Below are positions 11,087-18,935 of a DNA stretch of 26,880 nt, in pieces (position 1 is the stretch's first letter; every line of letters starts with the position of its first letter). The translations under genes were made by a program, and so were the position numbers. Below the pieces are notes generated by a model. That model saw only the letters and a program-made list of their open reading frames with translations. It was not told the DNA's origin and made no database searches. Origin of the DNA: Tulasnella sp. 424 (Eukaryota > Basidiomycota > Agaricomycetes > Cantharellales > Tulasnellaceae); assembly GCA_019633425.1 (NCBI GenBank), contig WSUB01000309.1, positions 1 through 26,880 of the forward strand, given 5' to 3'.

Positions 11087-11463
11087 CGGATTCAGTCATC
11101 TATAGTGCCTCGTGCGGTGTATAGGGATTCTATTGTAGATACAGATGACGAGGGCAGCTTGGTGGGCATCTAGATCTTGGGATCAGCGCCAGACGGGACT
11201 AGAATCGACGTCTCACGCCCTCACAAATACCACACAGCGCCGGGAAACAGCCTTACAAGGTCAGTATAACAGGTGCTCAAGAAGCCATATAAAAGTGGAC
11301 AATGCGGAAAATTGCGGGATAATGGATTGCTGACCGATCAACGCTTGCGCATTTCAAGGCTAGGGGGAGATGGACCTGATCGGGCCCTTTCGCGACTTGC
11401 CGGGCTCGGCTCACGGCCCAGGAACCCATTAAAAGCCAAAGCGCATTATAAGGCACACTCAAC
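11087..11463. other. Right non-coding terminal region of the Plavaka element
   Basis: This lies between the DUF6698-like stop codon and the right terminus. It presumably holds the 3' untranslated region of that gene and contains the right subterminal repeats. Open stretches here are short or read inward from the interrupted KDZ frame. Confidence 0.6.
11250..11454 (+). repeat. Right subterminal repeats, AAGGC motif
   Basis: GCCTTACAAGG (11250) matches the left copy at 5155 over 11 bases. ATTTCAAGGC (11351) and TATAAGGC (11447, inverted relative to 5213) belong to the same motif family. They lie 20-225 bases from the right end, mirroring the left side. Confidence 0.6.
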
Positions 11464-11473
11464 TTTTCCGACA
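11464..11473 (-). repeat. Right terminal inverted repeat of the Plavaka element
   Basis: TTTTCCGACA is the exact reverse complement of 4955-4964. It is followed by TA (11474-11475), the second copy of the target-site duplication. Confidence 0.85.
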
Positions 11474-11475
11474 TA
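11474..11475. repeat. Target-site duplication TA, right
   Basis: TA directly follows the right inverted repeat and matches 4953-4954. It is also the first point at which the KDZ coding frame resumes on the minus strand. Confidence 0.65.
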
Positions 11476-13939
11476 GTTTCTTCAATTCCTTTCAGCCGTT
11501 GTGATGCATTCTCACACTGAACGTTAGCCTGTAAAAGTGCCAACCTTGTCTTATCACCTTTGTGCAATAGGGTATACGTAAGGTGCATCCTTTCCAAGCG
11601 CCTAGATGAAATCTTACTCATTTTTACTATCTTCTGCCAGTTCCAGTAGTTCATTGCATCACTGAGCATCTCCTGTCTGCTTCCGGGTCCCATTTCCCTT
11701 GTCTGGTACTTGAGGAAGTCAAAGTACGACCAGATTATCTCCACCAACTCTCCAGACATGCGCCCAACACCTTGCGTATAATTGAAATTGAAAAACTTCT
11801 GGCACTCTTCACAGTGCCCTCCAAGGTGGAATTTGCCGATGAGCCACAAAATAGAGACCAGTGATTGGAGATTGTCAGGGAGCAATGGATAAGGGGAATT
11901 GCAGACCCGTTCCAGGAAGTTAATGCTGTACTTGCATGCAATATCATAGGATATTACAAGGTCCTTGAGGCCGGCATTGATGGAAGCATTGATCACCATG
12001 GCCATTGGGACATCAACATAACGATACCTGAAGTGGTTATGGGAGGTGAACTGATAAGCAGATGCAGTTAAAATGATAACAATCCGTACCCTTCGCCCCT
12101 GGAGAAGTCACAAACACCGTTTGCACAGAAGCAGACGTGCCGGCAAGAGATGGCAAAGGCACCAGTAACTTCGTTTTTCCCGGTGGCGGAGGTGTTTGCT
12201 TTCAATGGATTGCCTGCTACGGTGTTACACTGTGCCTGCTGTCACAGCGTGTTAGTCTATGTTGACACAGCATAATGAACCACTTACCGGAGGTCGCTGC
12301 TCTGCCGCACCCTTTGATGCTGCTAGATATGAATCAAAATGCGCCCTGGGCACCCAGAATGCTGCATCACCGATCATTGACGACCGACGCTGGAGCGCTG
12401 CAATAGCGTCCTTCCCTGTGCCAGCATTGTTTCTCCGATGAACAAGGTGGAAGTTCCCATCTCCTGATATGAATTTGCCATATAATAGACGCCTAGCTAA
12501 ATGTTAAGCGGATGTCAAGTCTCCCTAATGTGGAGCATACCTTTGTGGGTTGTCCTCCCACCCAGGAGGGAGGTTAATCCCTGGGCGAGGGCAGGCAGGA
12601 CAGGCAACGGCCAGCTCGCCATCCTGTAGATCTGTAGACTTTTGCTTCCCTGCACGCCGTAACATAATGAGCACGCGCCACTGTCGGATCGCATCGACAA
12701 ATTGATGGTATGCAGACTAGGAATGAAATCAGATCAGCAACCGTTAGGTAAGGCTCACTTCCACTCACAGGGATTGACTGGGGGAGGACGTTATCGGTCA
12801 GGTGGAGAAGTGCCTTATGGTAGTCATATGCCGCTGTTTTGGATGCAAGATTAAAGCGTTGAAAGTGTTTGAGAAGTTGGAAGGTGAATGCTGTTGATGG
12901 GCGGGCGTGGGTTGCCGGAAACAGGCCAGCACGAAGGAGCTGCAGATATGGTTCTGGCGATCCAATGCAGTTGCAGTACTGAACTTGAAGTTTGTGATAA
13001 CCATTTACATGAAGGACAGTAAGGGTGGACGTCACAGGACGCTTCCAATGGGCTGCTGCGTACCCTGCATCGCAGCGGGACCCATTGTGGCCAAGATACA
13101 TGAGTTGGTGTATCTGGGGAGTTGTTGGGGCTTGCGGCTCAAAGAACAACCCGTTCCATCGCTCGACACGATGGAAAGGCATGGTATCATGAATTGATAC
13201 AATGCACTCCTCGCAAAACGAGTATCCACCAACACAGTCGCAACAGCAATATTCTGATTTGGAGGGTGGTTGCATGGCCGCTGGCACATCGTTGTTCTCC
13301 AAATGCAATGATGCTAGCGCACGGCATGTCCGGCCAGCACATACAGAGTTTAACGGTAGGAAGTCATGGAGATACATCTGATTGAGGTACTCCGAACGAA
13401 GGTGCTGGGGTATCTGGGCAGTTTCACTGCTGGCTGGTTCCTCTGGATCTAGGGATCCGACATCTGCTGGGCCAGCAGTTGGCTCCTGCTGGACTTGTGA
13501 GCCTAACGCCAGAAGAAGAAAGAGACCAACCACCCACCATCACCTCTTCTAGTATTGACCGAACAACCTCATCATCAATAGACTGTAGGGATATTCCTGA
13601 AAGATCCTCTGAGAGGAAAGTATGGAGTAGCTCTGAAATAAGGTGGTCCGGCTCCGCTGGCTGTGTTAAATCGAGTTCGGGGGAGCTCCGGTTGGATATC
13701 GCCTCCTCTGTAGGTTGCTTCCACTGCCATTCTTCATCTGGGGCTACTATCACAGGAATTCTATGCTGTCAGACTGGTGGCGCTTGGCGAGAGAGGCTTG
13801 GGTCATCAGGTGCATTGCTGCTCGAGCCCAGCTGGATAGTGACTGTTCCTGGATCCTCTCTCGTTTTGGCCCTCTTCCGCTGGTTGGGAGCTAGGGTGCG
13901 CTTAACAGTGCCAGATTGCCCTTTGAGTTTTGGAGGCAT
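11474..13939 (-). pseudogene. KDZ transposase, 5' (N-terminal and core) part, interrupted by the Plavaka insertion
   Basis: This is the DNA transposase of the KDZ superfamily. The ATG at 13939 starts a low-complexity basic N-terminus (QRKRAKTRED). The CxC2-like cysteine cluster follows (CCCDCVGGYSFCEECIVSIH, then FHRVERWNGLFFEP, LHVNGYHKLQVQYCNC and LQLLRAGLFPAT). Next come YHQFVDAIRQWRVLIML and VACPACPRPGINLP, then FAISCRHVCF and RYVDVPMA. The RNase H-type core follows: SYDIACKYS, then KFHLGGHCEECQ, FNYTQGVGRMSGE and EMGPGSRQEM. At least five introns can be spliced in frame (for example GTGAGT...CCTAG near 12720-12775). The frame runs through GIEET and then hits the Plavaka end. A TGA at 13769-13771 interrupts the N-terminal part; it is either a nonsense change or lies in a weakly marked intron. 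The 3' part lies at 3186-4954. Confidence 0.88.
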
Positions 13940-14006
13940 TTGTGGGAGGGAGAGACGGACTCGAGTCAGACCAGAAATGAATTACATAATACAGGTTCTA
14001 CTCGAG

Positions 14007-15016
14007 TCACAACACCACCACTTCCCCATCTGGCACTTCACCTCCGCCACCTGCTGCCACAGCAGGCGCAGGTGCAGGATCCCAAATCTTACGACTCCAC
14101 GTGATGTTTGATAAAGCAAGAGATGAATGGGTGATTAGGAACACTTTGAACTGGTTCACCACTTCTGCTCGACCAGGCAAATCCCAGTCGGCATCGACCA
14201 TGCTGGTGGACTGGGGACAGCGTCTTCAGCGGATCTCCTGGCATGGAGCATCAATCAGGACAAACCTTGCATTTATCGATGAAGTTGGATGGTCCTGCAA
14301 GGAAGAGGCCGAGATAGTGACCTGGCTGTGCAGCCTGACAGTCGCCAGCTGAAAGCAAGGGAGCCTAGAGTAAACAGAAGCTTGATGAGTAAAATGCCGT
14401 CTTGTGAAAGTAGAGTGACAACCATGGGTGCAATGATCTTGGCTTCGGTAATCGCCTTGAAATTTATATCGAGCTTTGGCGTCAAGAGGGCCTTTGCGAA
14501 GTCCTGAAAGGATTGGGTGAGGGTATGGTACGGTGGCTTTACTCTAGCTTTGAGGGCATCGAAAACCAATATAGCAAAACTTTGCTTGCGCTCCGCTGGG
14601 ACAGCAGGTTCTGGTGGTGGGAGGAGGCTACTGAAGTCAGCAAGGACAACCAGTAGCCATCTTCCTTCCTTCTCCCAGTGAAATGGGAATACAACGTGGC
14701 GAGTATTGGAAATGTGGTTGGAGTCCCGAACTCCGGTGTTGGGACGTGTAGCTGGTTCCCTCTTCCAACTGGAGAACGTGATTTCAGGGAGGAGAAGGAC
14801 CTCAGGAGACCCTGGGAAAAACTCGGTGTAGCGATTGAAAATGGATGCCAGCTGGAAGTCGACAACGGGAGCCCCTTGAATAACACTGCTGTCCTTCAAG
14901 CGGTTGATGTCAGCTTCCCGCACTTCAAACTCCCAGTAGGTACCCGAAAGGCACATGCGGATATAGAGGGCCGAGTGGTGGCGGAGTTTGTCTTCTGCTT
15001 GGTGGGATGGCTGCAT
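14007..15016 (-). CDS. Ulp1-like (SUMO-type, C48) cysteine protease linked to the KDZ element
   Basis: The family cleaves SUMO-like proteins from targets or processes precursors; the substrate here is unknown. The conserved fold is visible: a W-E-F start (TYWEFEVREADINRL), the catalytic His in FPFHWEKEGRWLLVVLADF (codon 14678-14680), the Asp in ILVFDALK (14558-14560) and a Cys in SAGDCQ (14338-14340) followed by GHYLGLFLAG. Two introns restore the frame: a 58-base one just before the Cys exon (GTTGTC...CTCTAG) and a 55-base one after FIDKCK (GTTTGT...CCCCAG). The gene ends at TGA 14007. The start is uncertain: ATG 15016 is the safe choice, and a Gln/His-rich extension from 15126 is possible with another intron. 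It lies 67 bp upstream of the KDZ ATG on the same strand, so it may be a separate gene or the first exons of a fused KDZ transcript. Confidence 0.72.
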
Positions 15017-15602
15017 GGGCGGAGGGGTGGCTGTTGCGATCGATCTTGCTGTTGTTGTTGCACCACACTGAAATGGCTGTGTTGTTGTCCAAGGGACAAC
15101 TGCTGCACGTGATGGTGTGCTCGCATTTGTTCAAGGCTGTGGTGCCGACAAACAAATGCGCTGCAGAATCACGAGACCGCGCGTTTTGTTTATTTTGACG
15201 TAGCACGAACAAACAAACATCAGCCGAAACTTCAATCACATCGTCCACTTCGAACTCTTCCTTTCCCAAGCATTCCCCTCATTGCCATCCACTTCAAACG
15301 CTTCCATTCCAAGCATTCCCCTTGTTGTCCGCCCCCTTTCCTTTGACACCCACGGCGTCCCTTTCAAGCGGAGCAGGAGAGATCCTTTCGCTGCGCCGTC
15401 AGAACCGCAGGCGAGCGAACCCTCTGTGAGTGCGTCCGTTCTTGAATCCACCATCTCCCGGCACAGCAGGGTCTGTTTTGCGCCAATACCGCAGGTCATG
15501 CAGGCTGGCGGGTTGGCGCAGTGACCCAGCGCTGTCGCTGGTGGGATCTTGCGTTGCCCCATCCAGGAGGAATTAATATCTCTTTCAACAGGTCGGCCAT
15601 GT
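15017..15602. promoter_or_regulatory. Divergent intergenic region between Ulp1-like and TET/JBP-like genes
   Basis: The Ulp1-like gene (minus) and the TET/JBP-like gene (plus) are transcribed away from this stretch. It contains a CAACAA-rich segment (minus strand, 15030-15080), an AACAAACAAAC run at 15208-15218 and tandem CTTCAAACGC/CATTCC-type short repeats near 15255-15325. A plus-strand open frame (15282-15524) is in the same frame as the TET/JBP gene but lacks an upstream ATG and ends in TGA, so it is treated as 5' leader. No TATA box was identified. Confidence 0.45.
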
Positions 15603-17322
15603 ATGGAGCCCCACAAGGTAGGTACCAAGACCTGAAGCACGGCTTTTAACGAGTACTGACATGTCACCTGAGCGTTACAGACCGATTCAAGGCACGAAAA
15701 CGCCTGCTTCATACAGAGCTTTGACCTCAACAACTTCTACCGGGATTACGATCTCTTTGCGCTGGAGCCCACAGTGGAAGCTGCCGACTTTGTTTATTTG
15801 CCTACTAACATTGCAGGATGCGAGATCGATGCTGTTCAGTCGACTCTGACAGATGGCATCCCACCAGTTGCCGCTGCTGACGCTGGCCCATCAGATTTAG
15901 CGGATGGCGTCCCACCGGTTACTGCTGCTGTCGCTGCACCTCCTTTTTCTGACAAAGGAACCCGAGTGCCACATTCTGCAAAAACGCTTGTTGACGAAGT
16001 CGGGGGCTATAAGCTTGAGAAGAAGCGCAAGAAGAACCGGGACAAGAAACGAAAGCGTTGCTTGAGGCAAGAAGACGAAGCCCAGGATCGGCGCCGACTG
16101 GTCTTTCTCAACCGCAGCAAGCCTCAAGAAACGGTCGGGTTTGGACTTCATGAAAGCAGGCGTGCGGAATCCGGGTACATTGGGGTAGTCTACCAAGGAC
16201 TTGACTTTGCCTTTCTTTCTGGGACCAGTAGCAGACGGTTAGCGTGCCTACTTCTACAAGGCTATGAGATTGTGGAATTCCCGAGAACAAAGTAGGCACA
16301 ATTTGATCGCTCTCCCTGGCCTGACATCTTAATTTTGTCTCCCCAGCGAGGACTATCCGTTCTGTGATTCCAGCAGACACGTCTTTGCTGTTGTCCTTGG
16401 CTGGCCTGCAGGGTGGGAGCGGCGAATTGCGCGAGCAAATGCAGCCATGGAGCGCCTTCAGCATGCACTTGAGAGCTGCCGCTGTCCACCCAATCGATGC
16501 GGCCCTTTTGCGGCGTACGCAGTTGGTTTTTCATTTGGAGGAGGTCAAACTGTAAGTAGGAATAAGGCTGCTTTCTTCATCAACCATTCTAAACATATCG
16601 ACTCACAACTCAAACAGACCCCTACTCTGTGTCTGCGGACGAAGACGGAATGAGCGGGGATCGAGCGTTTTCTTGCCGACCCGGACGTTGAGGCTGCCTT
16701 AAAGTACATTTCTGGTAAGCCATCGAACCCCACCTGCTGCCACAGTGCTCATTTCAACTGGTTAGGAGCAATGCGAACTTGGTTTCTGCAGCACGTTGAA
16801 CGCTACGAATCTTGCCTTCAAACGTATGCCGACACCATGTCCCTTCATGCACCATCGCCGGCCATCCCTTTCCCAACATTGACTCTTAATACCGGCCGCT
16901 ATACCGTATGTGGACCTCATCGTGATTCTCCAAATGACGCTCCTGGCATCTGTCTCGACTGGATTTTTGGCACATTTGACCATAGACGTGGCGGCCATTT
17001 GGTTCTGCAGGAAGCCCGCAAGGTTCTCTCTCTGGAGCCAGGACGGGCTCTACTGTTCCCCTCTGCGCTTATAACTCATGAAACAATTCCGATAGCACCG
17101 TCGGAGTGGCGCTCTGGAGTAACAGGATATGCACCGGGTGGCCTCTGGCGGTTTATTGCGCAGGGTTACCAGACACGTACAGAGTGGGAGGCCCAGGGAG
17201 CGGTTGACGATCTGTCTAAGCACAACAATGAGGGCATTCTGCGGTGGCAGGAGGGTTTGAATCGATTCCTGATGCTGGCACAGTTAGAAACGCAGTGGGG
17301 CGCTGGTGGGCCAACATCGTAG
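15603..17322 (+). pseudogene. Fungal TET/JBP-type 2-oxoglutarate/Fe(II) dioxygenase, one in-frame TGA
   Basis: Members of this family oxidise methyl groups on DNA bases (5-methylcytosine or thymine), using Fe(II) and 2-oxoglutarate. Proposed exons are 15603-15617, 15681-16291, 16347-16551, 16618-16714 and 16766-17322 (about 495 codons), all phase-compatible. A Lys/Arg-rich stretch (KLEKKRKKNRDKKRKR) resembles a nuclear signal. The conserved GFSFGGGQT motif lies at the end of exon 3. The last exon holds the catalytic core: VCGPHRDSPNDAPG with the His and Asp of HxD (16918-16926), FDHRRGGHLVL, FPSALITHETIPI with the distal His (17077-17079), and WRSGVTGYAPGGLWRF with the probable 2-oxoglutarate Arg (17109-17111). 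A TGA at 16651-16653 stands in frame in exon 4 between well-conserved segments. Unless a non-standard splice removes it, the gene is disabled upstream of the catalytic core. Confidence 0.8.
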
Positions 17323-17562
17323 TTTACCTCTCTTTTTTATACTGGCTGTTTCCTTTGTTTTCCCTCTAATTCTTTCGATTCTTTTTCGTCTTCTCCCCTT
17401 CGCTAACGTACTTATGTTAATTGCGACGTAACCCTAACCCTAGCGGAATTGATATTTTTTACCTTTTTGCTCTTGCGTGCCCCGTCGGTTTGTACTAACT
17501 TGTAAATCCGATCCAGTTCCCCATATAAGGTATGGAAGACCTTTGACGTTATAGAATTGCAC
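17323..17562. other. Spacer after the TET/JBP gene
   Basis: This is a T/C-rich stretch (TTTTTTATACTGG, TTTCCTTTGTTTTCCC) that probably includes the 3' end of the TET/JBP transcript. No gene was recognised. The right end of the KDZ element may lie here, but no terminal repeat was identified. Confidence 0.4.
17429..17442 (+). repeat. Short telomere-like motif
   Basis: TAACCCTAACCCTA amounts to 2.3 copies of the TTAGGG-type telomere repeat (complement strand) used by many fungi. It lies just downstream of the TET/JBP gene. Two copies can occur by chance, so its meaning is unclear. Confidence 0.4.
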
Positions 17563-18243
17563 CATCCCAAGCCGAGGAGCAAGCTGGCCTTGAGTTGGCT
17601 CTTGGCACGCTCAACCTCGATGGTGGTGGGAGCGATCGACATCCGGTCCACTCCTTGAGGGTGAAGTGAACAAGGTCGTCGAGGTTGGTCAAGTTCTTGC
17701 TGACCATGTAGGTGCCCCACAAACCTCCATTGGAGGATGAGGTCGAGAAGTGTGGTTCTTGGACACTGGGAGGCTGGAGAAGCTCTTCTCGGCAAGCTTG
17801 ACAAGCTCCGCGTGCTCGATGCCACCAGCACCGATGAGGACCATTCGGCTGGCGGTGTAGTTGGTCTTGATGTATGAATCGAGGTCTCCTCTCTTGATAG
17901 AGAGGATGTTCTTTTTGGGACCAAGAATACGGCAAAGACTTTGGCCTTAAGCACATGACACCGTCAGTCCCGAGTTTCCCTCTTGTACACGAATGGCCTA
18001 CCCACCTTGGAAAGCCACAGAGTGAAGGTGGTCAAAGACCACCTCTTCCAACTGCCTGTCAACTTCCTCCTGCTCCTCGATGGCACCCGACTACAACTTG
18101 AAGCTTTGAAGGATGTCGCATATGATATCGGGGGTCATGCCCACATCCTTCTTGAACGACTTTGCATAATAAACGGTCTGCTCCCTCGACGTGTAGGCAT
18201 TCAAGTGAGCATCGAGGTTTTCCACTTCAAGCTCAAGGGCATG
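17563..18243 (-). pseudogene. Fragment of mitochondrial processing peptidase beta subunit
   Basis: The intact protein is the catalytic beta subunit that removes targeting peptides from imported proteins in the mitochondrial matrix. The minus strand reads [20 protein letters not shown], then [50 protein letters not shown] and TNYTASRMVLIGAGG. After a jump it reads GLWGTYMVSKNLTNLDDLVH and FTLKEW, then SIAPTTIEVERAKSQLKA. These segments match the order in the family, but the zinc-binding HxxEH region upstream is absent. One in-frame TAG follows the [10 protein letters not shown] segment. About 100 residues are missing between the SLPVSKN and STSSSNGG segments. At least one further frame change follows FTLKEW. 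A GT...AG intron (about 17950-18008) is retained, so this is a genomic fragment and not a processed cDNA copy. Confidence 0.82.
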
Positions 18244-18935
18244 CTGAGTAGGGAGGGATCTAGATCAATCTTGGTTTGGAAAGTCTTCCATGCGCGAGCG
18301 ACGCTGTGCAACCAGACTTCCTTCGCTGTATAAAATGCCAGGGCCGGCTGCTACACCCCTCTTTCTAGGAAAAGGAGCTCGGACTTAAGCCAACTGTTGA
18401 ACATTTAGTAGACCATTGTCTAGAGGCGGTCGTTGGCGAGTAGATGGGTTGTAAACGTATTAGGGCGATTGCAAACCTCTGTCACTTCCGATGGGACAGC
18501 ACTCAGCAGCGATAAACATCAGCATTAGCTATCTCAGGTAGAACTAACCAGAAAAATTAAGGGAATAAATGGATTACTATTAGAACATGGCCTCCACTAA
18601 GCTAGAGGGCAAATTGCTGTTCTCCTTGATATGGAATGATGGTCCGGCAAAGTGCCCACTAATGAGCATTGCATGCAACGCCACACATCCTCTCCACAGT
18701 CGCCTCTCTGGCCCACGAGATCCTGCGACGTACTTATGCATTAAAAATATGGCGCAGACAGCTATAATAGGCTTGTTTCACGGAGCTGGCCGTTAAAGGC
18801 ACTGATCACGTGATGTGCCCTGCCGCAACAGCTTTGCCCTCGCCCACAGCACTGACACACCATCTCTCCTCTATTCGTCACCACTTGCCTCGACCTTTAT
18901 AAAATTGTTTTTTGCCGTCAGTGTAGCTCAGAAGA
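18244..18935. other. Intergenic DNA upstream of the large gene
   Basis: No gene was recognised. The first bases may continue the peptidase fragment (a CTACTCAG acceptor-like end lies at its edge). The right part should contain the promoter of the gene that starts at 18936; an E-box-like CACGTG lies within GATCACGTGATG (about 18805-18815). Confidence 0.45.
18898..18904 (+). promoter_or_regulatory. TATA-box-like element
   Basis: TATAAAA lies 38 bases upstream of the ATG at 18936 in a pyrimidine-rich setting. The distance suits a short 5' leader. It is assigned by sequence and position only. Confidence 0.5.

Larger units (their letters stand above)
4955..11473. mobile_element. Plavaka-type (CACTA superfamily) transposon, 6,519 bp, nested in the KDZ gene
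   Basis: The element begins TGTCGGAAAA and ends TTTTCCGACA, a perfect 10-bp inverted repeat, and is flanked by TA on both sides. It contains a minus-strand Plavaka transposase and a divergent plus-strand DUF6698-like gene, with non-coding DNA carrying short AAGGC-containing repeats at both ends. The host KDZ frame reads straight across the empty site when the element and one TA are removed, so the boundaries are well supported. Both internal genes look free of disabling changes, so the element may be autonomous and fairly recent. The superfamily assignment rests on the transposase; the termini do not show the classic CACTA sequence. Confidence 0.85.
3186..17322. mobile_element. KDZ-type composite transposon (minimum extent), carrying Ulp1 and TET/JBP genes
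   Basis: This is the minimum span of a KDZ element inferred from gene content: KDZ transposase (minus), Ulp1-like protease (minus) and a divergent TET/JBP-like dioxygenase (plus). Fungal TET/JBP genes are known to be linked to KDZ transposons in basidiomycetes, and Ulp1-type protease domains are known companions of the KDZ/Zisupton group. The terminal repeats were not found, so the true ends are unknown and joint mobility is inference. The element is interrupted by the Plavaka element at 4955-11473. Confidence 0.6.

Noticed and set aside
15282..15524. Plus-strand open frame upstream of the TET/JBP gene as its first coding exon
   Set aside because: It has no in-frame ATG until 15498, and a TGA ends it at 15524. 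A start at ATG 15603 gives a clean phase-compatible first exon.
17983..18333. Plus-strand open frame of 116 codons with a leucine-rich look
   Set aside because: It is the antisense of the mitochondrial processing peptidase fragment, which has clear family sequence on the minus strand.
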